DNA of 64,000 bases from Muricea muricata (lineage: Eukaryota > Cnidaria > Anthozoa > Malacalcyonacea > Plexauridae), in assembly GCA_963855995.1 (NCBI GenBank), contig OY979721.1:15727893-15791892 (forward strand), read 5' to 3'. Both the position numbers and the translations under genes were made by a program. Below are positions 1 to 12,200 of this stretch, piece by piece (position 1 is the stretch's first letter; every line of letters begins with the position of its first letter). The notes below the pieces were generated by a model that had not been told where the DNA came from, ran no database searches, and saw only the letters and a list, made by a program, of their open reading frames with translations.

Positions 1-1085
1 TTATATTCTAACCCATTCCCTGCACTTTCAAAACCATTTAACCTGTCTATAAAGGAGGGAGGTCTTTATGACCATAATACCCCACTCCGCTGGGTTCATG
101 CTTACCATTGGACTGATCTTGGACCCTTTTTCGACGCTGGAAACTTGCTGCGTGTGTTCCCTTTGATTGTAATAAATTAATCTTCACTTTGCTATAAAAT
201 TGAACCATGCTTTCTACTGTATAGCAATTAGTTGCCGAAGGCAAGGCGATAACGATAATAATCAACCAAACTTTACAAAAATTCACTTCAAATTCATTAC
301 AGTATATAAAAAAAGCAAAAAGTGAAAAGCTATAGTCACTGGTCAATGACTAACACTTCAGAGACAGTGAATCTTGACCAACCACAATGCAGGAAAATCA
401 ATGGTCACTTGGAAATTTATACTAAATTGTGATAGTCATTTAAAGGGACAGTAACTATAAAAAGTCGAAATTCCCTTATTATGCTTCAGGAAGGTAATTT
501 TTTGTAAATGCAGCCCCTATTTTCTAATGCTAATACATTATACGTTTTCACTACACTTACAAAAATCCGACAACATTGTTCACAGGAATTAATATTTCTT
601 TTCGTAGAATTACGGACCAATTGCAATATTATTTGCGATCTCGCTCCTAAATTGACCGCCATCTTGAAGGGAGCAGTCCAGTGGCAGTGGTGTACTTATG
701 GATCAGTGATTTCCGATTTTCCGCTGCAATGAGTGCAGCGACCAAACTTCTTTGCCTCATTGGCAAAAATTGGAGAAAAGTTGAAAAAAGGTTTGTGCTG
801 TTTAAATTATCTATCATTAATATGCAAAGCCAGTTGCTACGCATATTTTGAAAAGCGCGTCGTGTATTTTCTACATAAACTTAGTATAAGTGCACTAATT
901 TTGCTCAAAGGTTGCATTTTCCCAGGTTGTAGCTAGCCAAATGGTAACTTTCAACACACATAACTTGACTATACAGTATATTAAAACAGTGACGTTTGAA
1001 TTTCGTCTTATTTGTCCTTAAAACGTGCCGGCAGCCGTATTAGACAAAAGTGTCAGATACTTGTTTTTGCACGTAAAAAATTACA

Positions 1086-1172
1086 CAAGATTAATCTTCA
1101 ACTTCGATCAGAAAAAAAGATTAATCTTCAACTTCGATTAACAAGATTAATCTTCAACTTCGATCAGAAAAA
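1086..1172. repeat. three-copy tandem repeat, ~28-bp unit
   Basis: The unit AGATTAATCTTCAACTTCGA occurs three times in direct orientation, separated by short A-rich linkers that include CAGAAA in the first and third copies. Copies begin near 1088, 1118 and 1144. No function is apparent. Confidence 0.85.
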
Positions 1173-1442
1173 CTGTGGGTAGTTGTAATTATAGTTCCTT
1201 TCAACACAATTGTTTTAGCAGATTACTGTAATTTTATCAATTCATAATTACTTTCTTGAGTCACGTCATATCGTCTGCTCAATACCTAAAATACATAATC
1301 AAAGCTGGGGAGATGCAAAAACGCTTCCGATGTGAACTAAGATCGTTTATGGCAATTGCAGTGTTAACTATCATCACTTTGCGTCATCTAGGCCATATCT
1401 CAAGTAGTTAACAAGCTAAATATAGAAATACAGGCACCTTAA

Positions 1443-1590
1443 AGCCGGTTTTCCACCAGCGAATTTTTTCGCGCGAAACGACTTTTTCCCTTTCTTCTTG
1501 AGCTTTCAGCTGCAACCATGCGGAACTAATTGAGCTTAGACAAAAGAGAAAAGTCGCTTCGCGCGAAAAAATTCGCTGGTGGAAACCGGC
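1443..1590. mobile_element. MITE with ~44-bp terminal inverted repeats, TTAA-flanked
   Basis: A 148-bp element bounded by TTAA on both sides (1439-1442 and 1591-1594). The ends are inverted copies beginning (A)GCCGGTTT and continuing through CCACCAGCGAA and TCGCGCGAA, with about 44 bp matching apart from small gaps. The centre has no coding capacity. TTAA target sites are typical of piggyBac-like transposases, but a TAA/TTA duplication from a PIF/Harbinger element would look similar, so the superfamily is only suggested. Confidence 0.8.
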
Positions 1591-2166
1591 TTAAGGCTTA
1601 ACAAAGAAGCTTGTTCAATTACCATAATAAATGAATTTTAATTTTTTAAAAAAGACTGAATAATGAGAGACCCTCAGAAGAAATGAAGTCTTTGCTCTCG
1701 TGACAACGCCAAGACACACGTTTACGTCGTGTCAAAAGTCATAATCTTAAGCCGTGGGAAAAGCAGACCGAGCAAATTGCCTAGAAGCTAAGCTGAAACT
1801 TTTCTTGATAATAAAACATCGGTTTTTATCATCAAGGTCTCACTCCCTGGTAAAGCTCCAAACGATGTTATTTATAAATATTTTTAAAAAAATGTTGTCC
1901 TACGAAGTACGACACGTGCGGTGTCATGCAACAAGTGCTTATTTTGACATAATAAATTTATACAGTCGGTATTGTTAAACGTGACATAAACAGGTGGACA
2001 AATCAGGAAGCATAGGAGCATATATTAAGGCTTGCCCACGAACTCACACACAAAGTTTGGCTGGAAAAATACGTAAAGACAGTCAAGTACAGCGTAGGCG
2101 AGGTAAATACTACGTTCTGCTATCAGATCTGAAGTGAAGTTAAAGTAACTCACTGTGTTCAACAAG

Positions 2167-2493
2167 ATGGCTGGAAATTGCACAGAATCAACAACGGCTT
2201 ATACTAAACTGCGAGAGGATGGGGCACTTCCTAAGTGTGAAGTACGAAAAGGGCGTCTACCAAGTTTCAGGCTAACGACTCTTCGTCGAAAGTTTTCAAA
2301 AGCTCCAGAAGAGGTCGAGGTTGTAGAAATCGTTGGTAAAACAGGCAGACGCCATGCAATATGTCGTGAAATAGAGAAGAGAGTCTTCTTTGATAGTGGC
2401 TCAGTCAAGGTTCCTCGAGTGACATTAGATGCTACCCACAGACATATGATCCACCGACACAGACTCGTCGCTTGTGATCTTCTATTTTCGTAA
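2167..2493 (+). CDS. small orphan protein, 108 aa, single exon
   Basis: I do not recognise this protein. The start is set at the first ATG in the open frame, which sits in a good context (AACAAGATGG). The predicted product begins MAGNCTEST, is rich in Arg, Lys and His, and has no signal peptide, membrane segment or obvious domain. The middle is strongly basic (RLPSFRLTTLRRKFSK) and is followed by a Glu/Val-rich stretch (EEVEVVEIVGK). An open frame of about 100 codons also exists on the opposite strand, so the coding strand is inferred from the start context and the less GC-rich flanks. It could be a taxon-restricted gene or the single exon of a longer gene. Confidence 0.45.
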   Translation: MAGNCTESTTAYTKLREDGALPKCEVRKGRLPSFRLTTLRRKFSKAPEEVEVVEIVGKTGRRHAICREIEKRVFFDSGSVKVPRVTLDATHRHMIHRHRLVACDLLFS

Positions 2494-3696
2494 GGACACG
2501 GCAATGCTTGGCCAGCGAGATTGGTCGAGGCTGTTGGATGCTTTTAGTAGGATCCCTTGGAGCACTAATATGCTAAAATGGCGGATTCTGTGTTGACACA
2601 AAAGCACAGGAACCAGAGAAACTTTTATCCGACTGTAATACTGAACAGCTCGAATTGAATCAGATACAAGTAATCTGACTTTTTCTTAGTGTAGATAACA
2701 ACATACCAATGAAGAAAGGAAGAGTAAAAGCATTGAAATATTATGGATTGTATGTAAATAACCAGTGTAACATAAATGCAATGCATATATGCCTATAATT
2801 TAACAGATTAACATCGACGTTGAATCGACATTGAGTAGTATATATTCATATAATTTTATATCAAATCATAAATACACACCAGAAAGGGATTATGTGTGGT
2901 TTTAATTCGTTTCAATATATAACCACTATGAACAACATATACTATAAAAATAAGGAGGCTGTTTTGTAGTGAAAACATTTTTGGTAGGTGTATTGTAAAC
3001 ATTCGAACACTCACTCATCTAAAGGCACACACCCTCCTACCTACGCATCTGATGAAAATGAAACACAAAATAAATTTCTCACCAAATTTCGTTTTTGCAT
3101 GTCGGATGTTTTTCCTGACAACGTTTCGGTGTTATATTAGTTTATCTTATCATACAGGGTCATGATTGTTCCAAGCTGGTTCAGCGATAGCTATAGCCTT
3201 GGATAAATATTAATTTCATCTCTATGTTTTACTTGGTGGACAGACAACAAAATCCAATTCATCCAGGCAGGCATTGAGAAGAGCACAATTTTCCCGCATT
3301 AAAATTAATGTATTGAGATAAACACGTATATACAATTTAACATATTTGAATAATAGTCTATATTTATCTTTTATTTGAATTTTTACATGAAAAACAATTG
3401 CTAAGAGTGGAAATGAGTGCTTTGGGTGGATTATCATGAGCTCTCGTGACTTGCGCTGAATATTGAGAAGTGAAACAAATCGTTTCCGGCGTAACTACTT
3501 TGTCTTTGTACTGAATATTTTAGCGCATCGTTAAACCGCATCGTTAATATGATTGGTTATTGATATGTTTATAGAGTTGCCAAATTGTATACACAGTCAC
3601 TAGCAAACGGTAATCCAAACATAAATTTTAAAAGATTTAAATAATTGTTTGGCATCTATGTTGTTACGTGATTGAAGATACATTTCAGTAATTACT
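2494..3696. other. intergenic region, nothing recognised
   Basis: AT-rich spacer between the orphan gene and the PH-domain gene. AATAAA-like hexamers occur in it (for example near 3066) and could end the upstream transcript. No exon-like or repeat structure was supported. Confidence 0.5.
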
Positions 3697-4557
3697 ATGC
3701 ATTATTGTTCGAGTGATTGCCCGAGTGATAATTCCTATTCGGGTTATCTTAAAGTCGAAGAAGGCAAGAATAACTGGGTTGAATATTGGGTTGTTATCAA
3801 AGATAACCACATTCTATTTTATTCCGATGAATGCTCGGAGCAGAGCGGTGAAGAACCAATGAAAACTATTGAACTATCATCCGAGACACGATGCGAGCTT
3901 CTTCAGCGCAGGAATTATCATTTTCGGTTCAAATTAGTTCTCTGTAACAACTCGTTGTACAAGCTGAAGTGCTCTTCGGCGTTTCATCGACAGCAATGGA
4001 TCTCTCAGATTATGTTAGCTTCTTCGAAGGAGCGCGTTTTAGAACTAAACGGAAATGAGCTACAAGAAGGCAATCATAAACGGACTCTATCTACAGAATC
4101 TCAACTGAGCTCGGACGCTGAAAGTCTTTACGAATCCGAGCTCGAGTCAAGCGGAGCGTTTTCCGACGGTGCTCCATCACTTGGAAGACTTAATACACCC
4201 GATTCCGAAGCAGAAAACCCATTCAAGTCAACAGAACGTAGAGAATCCAAGGGTCTCCTTCGTAGGCTTTCGTTTAAAGCGACAAACCGCTTGCGCAGAA
4301 ACAGCAATTCATCCCCACGGGGGGATTTTAGTGACACTGGTGGCGGAACGCCATCGCCATCCAGTCCGTCGTTACGACAGACTGTAAGTCCTGCGAGAGG
4401 CGGAACTCCAGTCAGTTCACCCAAAGTAAATAAAGGAAGTGTAGATTTGAATAAAGTGTTTGTGAATGCAGCCTTTGTACCCAGTCCGTCATGTAGTCCT
4501 GCTGCAGCAAGGAAGACACAGGAGGTGGAACAACTTGACTTGATCGATATATCATAA
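3697..4557 (+). CDS. PH-domain protein, 286 aa, intronless
   Basis: A single open frame with an N-terminal pleckstrin-homology domain at about residues 16-108. It begins with the usual GYLKVEEG strand, then NNWVEYWVVIKDNHILFYSD, and ends in the C-terminal helix with the conserved tryptophan (HRQQWISQIM). PH domains of this type bind phosphoinositides or partner proteins at membranes. The tail (about 120-286) is low-complexity. An acidic Ser-rich stretch (SSDAESLYESELESS) is followed by a basic block (LLRRLSFKATNRLRR) and Ser/Pro-rich sequence, suggesting many phosphorylation sites. I cannot assign an orthologue; it may be a small adaptor of the PLEKH kind. A polyadenylation hexamer lies near 4980. 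Confidence 0.8.
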   Translation: MHYCSSDCPSDNSYSGYLKVEEGKNNWVEYWVVIKDNHILFYSDECSEQSGEEPMKTIELSSETRCELLQRRNYHFRFKLVLCNNSLYKLKCSSAFHRQQWISQIMLASSKERVLELNGNELQEGNHKRTLSTESQLSSDAESLYESELESSGAFSDGAPSLGRLNTPDSEAENPFKSTERRESKGLLRRLSFKATNRLRRNSNSSPRGDFSDTGGGTPSPSSPSLRQTVSPARGGTPVSSPKVNKGSVDLNKVFVNAAFVPSPSCSPAAARKTQEVEQLDLIDIS

Positions 4558-5908
4558 ATTTACTTGCACATTTGGGAAATATGGATAGACATTATTTCTT
4601 AAAGGTTCTTGGTAATTTTCCTTGACAAGCCACAACATCAATCTGGACGTACAATTGTCTGCAAACAAAAACACCGATGTTTTTGTGCACATCTTATTAG
4701 ACCTTTTCATTCAACCAGCATCAAGATATGAAAAGTTTCAGTTTGCATTGTACATAATGCTGCCTTGAACATGAGAGGTCTAGTATGACTAGCAGGTTTT
4801 TACAATAAGTTGTTGTCGCTCGTGTAAATGGCTTGAAAGCGACCGTCATGAGAATCAACTGATAAACGACGGCGGGAATAAAGAGAAGTTATTGATTTTA
4901 ATCTTCAAGTAGCATCGACCAAAACGCTACGTTTTCAACATACAAATGTGAACTTTTATACATTCGCAGTATTTTCTGAATAAAAAAACTTACTTAAGTA
5001 AAAAAATCATTGTGTTGTATATTCTTTTTACTTTAGATCCCCTGTCACAAAAACCAGTTGCCTGTAACTATGAATAATAGAATAATTATTCAGAAGATTA
5101 GCATATGACATGTGCTCTTAGTATAAACAAAGATTTATACTGCATATAGGTCTATAATACTTGTACTTTTATGAGAATGTGTTACATTTATTCCCTACAT
5201 CAATTTCTTTATGATTTTGTTTACAAGTTAACATCTTCAGCGAAAAGACCGCTACTAACCCGTAGACCGGCTAACAGGTGTTTTCGAAGTGCTCTAGTAA
5301 TAAATATTTAATGCCCACTTGGAGTGAATAAATAACTTCCTACGCAGTGATCACGAATTAATATTTAGTATCGACTGCAGCGGAAGAATACGTTGAGAGA
5401 CGTCCAGCCGTATGGGGATAACTATTCCCCTGAACACCGTGTATAAAAAAAGGTAATCGACCTTTGGAGTGCTCTGGGGAGCTCAACATTTAACTTACAA
5501 AAATAATTCGTTCGCAGTTGGAATGACCAGGCTTTTAGTTTTTGAATGCCACCGTTTTTGTAAAATTTGAAGAAAAATAAACATTGATAATTCAAAGAAT
5601 ATTCTCAACAAGTAAGAATAAGTTCGAAATATTGAAATCAAATTTTTTTGTTTACAAAAAAAAATGAAAATAACAAGTAGTTGGGGAGAAAAACCGAGAC
5701 TGCGTTTCTTTTACCTTTCTTGGAACCTGCTAGCGCCTCGCTGCTTAAAAGACTAAATCTTAACAGCACAGCGCTTGTGCTAGAACTAGAAGTATTGTAA
5801 TCTAAACATGCATAACCCATGCGCCTGAGGCAGACATAAGTTATGCCTGTAGCAGTACTTAGCAGTGTACGTATAGCAGTTTTTCTGAAACCATGCTAGA
5901 GGTAACAC
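4558..5908. other. 3' flank of the PH gene and of hinderin
   Basis: This stretch should hold the 3' untranslated regions of the PH-domain gene (left) and of the minus-strand hinderin gene (right). No other exon, RNA gene or repeat was recognised. Confidence 0.5.
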
Positions 5909-8900
5909 CTATCTTTTAAGAAAGAATATATTATCAAGCACAGTGCTTTCCTCTTCATCGCTAAAATAATCTGGTTCCTCTGCCTCTTCAGAATATCTTT
6001 CCTCGTATCCGTTGTTTATTTCTAAATCTTCCACAATCTCTATCAAAGAATTTGGATACTGGCTGTGGTCAGGCGAGGCTTTATGTTGGTCTTCGGTAGG
6101 CTGTGGAATATTAGGTTTGTACAGCGAATATCCAGGATTCTCGTCTACATTGAAAAGAAAATGAGAAATATTTATTATATTTAAAAGATTTTGATAAAGC
6201 TATACTTGTACCAAGAGTAATACACTTGCCTTCTTGTTCACCAACAGTGCTAGTCATTGGAAGATATCTACTTTGAACAGTACCGCCCACTCTTTGCTTC
6301 CGATCGTGACCTTTTCTTGATATCTTTCTCTTAGTCAACTGCTGATTGCCTTTATTCTTTGGTCCATAACCAACATCTAGCTTCGCATCATAGTGTTCGG
6401 CATTTCGGTGGTTGTAGATATAATCATCTAATAATTCCTTTGATTTATCCTGGTTAATTTGTGGCCTAAAGTATTTTTGTCTGTCTGGAGGATTATTTGT
6501 CAGCATACCTTTGGGTGGTGATAGAGAACTTGTAGAGAAACCTGACTGACGTTGTGTAAAAATTGGATGTCCCGTTGGTTCATGCTTACTGATGAGTTCT
6601 TTTGAAGGCTGGAAAAACGCAGCCTCGAATAGTGGTTCCCTTGTGTGTCTGTGAGTCGCATAGTGTGGTACACCATGGTGATCTTGTGATGAATATTTCT
6701 CATGTATGTCTTGAAGATGTCGATATTCGCCTTCGTGAATGTGATGATCATGATATCTGACTGGCGGTTGTCTTTCGCGTACTTGTGAGCGGTTGACATC
6801 ATGCTGTAATTTTTGATGGACAGTAATGTTAGCGTATGGTGCTTGATGCTGAGCTGCGGCTTTATGATCTGCGTTGTCTGCGCTCTTTAGATCACATTGT
6901 GGTGTACCTTTGGCATGGCTCCGCTTTAATACAGGCTGGTCATATTGTTGTCTGGTATGGTTATGGTAGTACCCGCAGTGGCAGGCTCGCTCTGACGTAT
7001 GATGATGCACTGCATCAGAGTCAGTCTCGCTGTAAGACTCGTTACTGTCAGATAAATATTCCTGGAGATAACGCTCCTGCATCGAATTACCGTTTGTATC
7101 GTAACGATTCTTGAGTGGTTCTAGACTGGGAGATCTCGGTTGGAAATATTCGTTGTTATTGAGATCAACATGTGTGGCCTCGTTTATTCTGTGGGTGTTT
7201 CCAGGCGACTTCCTCTTTGGTACAGGATGCCTTTCATAATGGTAATGAGTAGAATCAGTGTTATGCTTAATTTTATGATATTCTGGAGAAGATCGAGTCA
7301 TGTGGTAGTGATTACGCGACGGTGAACCAGGCGGGGTATGTGGAATGTTTTGTTGTCGAGCAGTTTCATGTTCATGTACTGAATTTTTCATTTCACGTCC
7401 ATGGTGGTCGTAATCGTGTCGTTGCCGTGACGAACGAACCGCATGTTCATGTGGTATAGAGCCTGCTTGACGTTCTACCTCCTCAATTTGTTGGTCGCGT
7501 CGGTCTGGTGTTCGCTTTTGCAGGAAATTAGTTTGCTTTGGAGAATGTTCTTTGAAAGTGTTTTCTTGTTTACTAGGGTAAAGTTTCTTTTCATGTGGTC
7601 GTTCTTTTTGTTCTTGGCTTCGTTGCTTTGGATTGAAGTGTTGTCGTTGACTGCCGTCTTCATGTTGTTGCATAATCTCCCGCTGTCGTTGTTGGTTGGC
7701 TTGTTCTTGCCGTTGTGGTAAACCAGGTTGCTCTTGGCCTTGTTGCTGTTGTTGCTGGCCCGGTTGCGGCTGATGTTGTTGTTGTTGTAATAACTGTAAC
7801 TGTTGCTGCAGCTGAACTTGCTGCCTTTGAATCTCAATTTGTTGTTCTTGTAAACGCAGTTGCATTGAATACTCTCTCAAATATAACTCGTGCAATCCAC
7901 TGCTGTCTGCAACCCGTTGGTGCTCTTCTCTTATACTTTGTGTTTCGCTGCTTTGTTCGTGCTCAGCATCGCTAACTTTCACATCAAATAGAGTATTGGA
8001 ATAAACTGGTAGTTGCGGTTTACTCCATCGCATCCGACCAGTGTTCTCTTTACTTTCACTTTCACCAGCATATGCTTGTGTGTTTTGCGCATTGGTACCT
8101 CCACGTGCTTTGATGCCACCCTTCTTCCAGTTACTCGAACCATCGGTACACAAAGGTTGAACTAAGGGCGATGTTTGCGTACTTTGTGGTTGAACTTGAA
8201 ATTTCTTCTTCAATAACTTATCTTGTTTCTCTTTCTCAGTCTTAACATCCTTCAACTGACTTTCATATTTCTTTAAAAGCTTTTCACTTATCTCCAATCG
8301 CTGTGTCAACGTTTCTCTCTCTTGTTTTAGCGTTACTTGTTCCTCTTGCACAGCGCTCAGTTGCTCTTCAAAAGACACGCGTTCTTCCTGCAGTCGTTCC
8401 AACGCGAGTTCTCTTTCCTCGCCTGTCTTCGCGAGCTCTTTGATTAGATTAGCAACTCTCTTTTTGTCCTGAACGTTAAGGTTCTTCAAAGACGCTCTTC
8501 TAGGGTTACTGCTCTCTGACATGGTCGATATATTGCCAACTCCGTCGCTCGTAGAAGCACCTTTACCAAAAAGTATATTTTAGTAAATAAAGTAAAAAGT
8601 TTGCAAATAAATTACCATAAGTCAAGTGCCAAATCTGGCACAAAATTCTGAGAGAATGCTACAATGTGTAATAAACCTTTGAAAAAGCCAGATGCATCAT
8701 TCTTTTTGCCTAAGATATCACTCTGTCCACCATGCTTCACTGCAAATTTATGACCAACTTTTCCTTGCTTGCTTGTGATACCCAAAATAGCGCTATCTGA
8801 CTTTGCTTTTTGTACGACTTGTACGTGCTTCTGTGGCTCTGTGCTCTGTTTGGCACATGTAAATCGATCGACCGCGACACCAGGTACTTGAACATTTCTA

Positions 8901-8998
8901 AACTGTTCGTTTTCTGGAACAGTACTCCAAAATACGTTCGTTTTCGTCCTAGATTTAGCTGATATAGGCACTTCTTTAACTGCTCGAGCGTTCGCCAT
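5909..8998 (-). CDS. KIAA1328: hinderin (KIAA1328 orthologue), 962 aa, three exons
   Basis: Exons read 8998-8677, 8560-6230 and 6144-5909; the lengths sum to a multiple of three. Three separate blocks match human hinderin as I remember it. The first is the N-terminal FWS...VPGV motif (residue ~23 on). The second is ASLKNLNVQDKKRVANLIKE (from ~129), which opens a coiled coil to about residue 230. The third is the extreme C-terminus, LDNIFF. Hinderin is known as a coiled-coil protein that binds the cohesin subunit SMC3. The middle here is greatly expanded, with Gln-rich (about 330-400) and His/Arg/Ser-rich stretches, making it longer than the ~577-aa human protein. Intron 2 appears to use a GC donor (AAG|GCAAGT at 6230/6229). 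A GT donor 18 nt further on (6212/6211) would keep the frame. The gene shares a 223-bp divergent promoter region with CEP162. Confidence 0.85.
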
Positions 8999-9221
8999 AT
9001 TGAAAATATTTTGATTTCAATTCGTATGAATACAGCAATATGATTGGGTGAAATGCTTCTAGCCAGTCAAAATCAATACTGGCCTGGTTACAAAGCGGCG
9101 GAATATTTATATTTTTTATTTTCTCAATTACTTGTGTTTTCATCAAATTTAGGGAACATTTTTTGCGTTTTCCCCCCTATGGTTTCTTCTAAACGCATAG
9201 CAGTTTTAACAGGTTATAGTC
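8999..9221. promoter_or_regulatory. divergent promoter region, hinderin / CEP162
   Basis: Only 223 bp separate the hinderin start codon (minus strand, 8998) from the CEP162 start codon (plus strand, 9222), so both 5' untranslated regions and promoters must lie here. An ATTGG (inverted CCAAT box) is present near 9041. No TATA box is placed convincingly for either gene. Confidence 0.6.
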
Positions 9222-12200
9222 ATGAGCAAATGGGAATCTCTTAGAGATCGTTTACGAGACTCAAATAGAGATTTAGACGCAGAATTTGAACAGTTTCTTA
9301 ACGAGGTTAGTGATTTTAAGTAGATCTTGACTACACTACAGTTGTTAAATACCCTTCTTTCAAGTGTAGGCGTTCAGAGACAGACCAGAGATCCTAATTT
9401 ATATTGCTGGATGGTCACTTGCTATGCTAGTTGGGGGGGGGGGCTGCTAAATTCTTTTATTTGCACCTGTCACTGATAGTTTAAATTATTGCTGTGCGCA
9501 GGCCAAATAGCCTCCTTTTAAGCGAAAAATATGTACTATACTACAGTTTGGCACCACTGCCACCACATAAACAATTGAAAGAACTGTAAGAAAAGTATTT
9601 CTTGGCTTTGGGGTGCCCTTTGCTGGAAAGGGCCACATGTATAAATACTCCCACCCTCTGCCTGCATGACTTCAACTCCCCTCCCCCCCCTCCCCCGCTG
9701 CCTTAAGGTGTAATTCGATTCCACATTCTTTTAGTCACTTTCTGAAGATTCTGTTAGCTCACCCAGAGCTAAATCTGCTGATTATAAAAGGAAAGATTTC
9801 CATCAGATACAGAAACCAGGTGCATCCAGTAAACCCTGGTGGGAAAGCAGTGTTGAGGATGACTCAGCATCAAAAGACGGCATCCAAAGTTGGTTTAAAA
9901 CACCAACTGTCAAAGAAGAGGATGAGATCCTTGAAGATGAACAGCCAGAAGCCACTAAAGAAAGTCCCGAAAAAGGAAAAGTTAATCAACAGGATGAGGA
10001 TCTTGGAGTTTCTGTGGTTATGAGCAAGGACAGTTTAGATGATGCTGGTGAGTTTAGATGCAAAATATACATTGTTTCTGTGATATTTCACATTATATTT
10101 TAATGTTTTTTGTTTAAACTTCAGGTACCAAACATGATGCTCCAGATAAACTGTCTGATATTGAAAGGTAAATGGTATTGTTTAAAACTTTCTTTGAAGG
10201 CTAGTAGGATGTTGTGATATTGAAAAAATATATAATATTGATATCAAAAACAAAAATATCAGTATTATTAATATTTTCAGTATTTTTTCTCCGAAAAATT
10301 TCATATGAAACTGGGATTTTTGTTTGCAGAAAATATTATATTAATATTAATGCATTGAATTTTTTTATAATTTACAGCACATATTTACAGACTACAAGTT
10401 TTGTGCTAAAAACACATGATCAGGCTTCATTTGCACTCTCTTTGAGCTAAAGTCATGGCAGAACATCAATACATGAATAAACCAATTAATGCTCTAGTAA
10501 TCCACATGGAGCTAACCACTTGACCAGCTTTGCCAAACAGTCTTTTTGACAGTGAACCACTTGCAGAAAGGGCTAAATACTTTCAGGCTACTTGACTAAA
10601 GCTTCAACCATATCATAGCAAAAAATGTCCGTATGTCACCATATTGTTTCTTGGGCCTGAGAGTTCACATTGTTTCTTGGGCCTGAGTGTTCACGAAACT
10701 TCAAATAGCCTTTAAAAAGCAGTTGTTTATCAAACAGTTGAACAATTTTGATCTTTTTTGATATTTCGATGTATCGAGAAGTCAAATATCGAAATATTGA
10801 TATTTAAAAAATACAGGTATTTTGTGATCTATTGCAACAGCCTAAATGCTAGAGCCCCTGGTTATGTCAGACCTCCCTCCCCTACTGGACAAGACAATGA
10901 TAGGTGCATAATGCCTCTCTTTAGTCAAAATATTGACGAAAATGAGGAGAACTATAGTTACACAGAACCTTCTGGTTCACCCACATCATCACCTACTGAA
11001 AAACAACTGCAAGAGCTTGATGTGAATGACCCAAGTCGGAACACTGAGATAGGAATAAACACTCAAAATGAACTTGCTGAAAAATTGGAGTTTTTTAAAC
11101 AACTGGAGCAAGAAAAATCAAATCTTGATTATGGCAAGTTAAATGAGTTGCTTGATATCGAAGGCACAAGTTGTACTGATCGAGTTAGAGCTGATGATCT
11201 ACTACAAGCCACTGGAGTGGAGCTAGGAAACTCAATTTTTAATGCTACAGGTAATGGATATGAGTGATGGTAGTTTACGAGTGATGGTAGTTTATACTGT
11301 ACCAAGCTTGTGCTGACCCTCTCAGTGTTGAAAACTGGCTGTCAAGTGAACAAAAATTCCCAATGAGATCTATAATTATATGCTCAAAATGTCTGCTAGA
11401 ATTGTTAGTTTCTTTACTGAACCTGATTACTAAGTTTCAAAAAGTTTCAAAAATAAATTATATTCAGCAGGTAGTTCCAGGCTGTTTATTCACTTTTAGA
11501 TCAGCTACAGCAGCACTTCCAGCTGAGCTAAGATGAATTGTGAAAGATGCAGTGTAGCTAAACCTGATCTAGTTGCAAGCTTTTTAAGAGAGCCTGTAAC
11601 TGTGAGAAAAACGAGTATTCAGAGACAACCTCATTACACAAGTACCTACTGTGTGGAAAACGTTCGTTTATTGACGTCATGTAATTAGAACAACTTACAA
11701 TTAATTTAAACATGGAACGTTGACTAGTTCAATTTGAGTATTTTTAAAAGTCTTGCACAATGACTTTTTCTGAACCAATAAAAATTCATTAGTTATGGTT
11801 TGAAGACTATGAGGTTTACCTTCTTATCATATTTTTGGCCAAGCTGGCTATGGAGTGCAAAAAATACGAAAAACATTTGTATAAATGACGAACTTGGTAT
11901 GGAATACGTAAAGTGCTGTGACGTGTGCACGCTGATGATTATACTTTTGGTATTCCTAAATTTTCGTATGATTTTAGCTAATCTGATTTGTTATTTTACT
12001 AGAAACTGCAAATGATGTTTTATTGACAAGTAAGCTAGATGCAGCCAAACCCTCGACAGACCAGGTCAGTTGTGGTACGGTATTGTATGGTATGATAATG
12101 GCATGGTATATTATAGATGGGTGTTGATAAAGCTATCTTAGCTATTTGTTTTATTTATAGGATTCTGTCAAGCCTTCGATGTTGTCTAAAGGTAATGGAC

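Larger units (their letters stand above)
1..2166. other. intergenic region with repeats, no convincing gene
   Basis: AT-rich sequence with no reading frame that I recognise or that shows exon-like boundaries. The visible structure is a short triple tandem repeat near 1.1 kb and a small inverted-repeat element near 1.5 kb, listed separately. The right end should hold the promoter and 5' untranslated region of the small gene starting at 2167. Confidence 0.6.

Noticed and set aside
2199-2504. Antisense 101-codon open frame over the orphan gene
   Set aside because: The plus strand has the better start context and more protein-like composition; both cannot be assumed real. Kept as a stated uncertainty.
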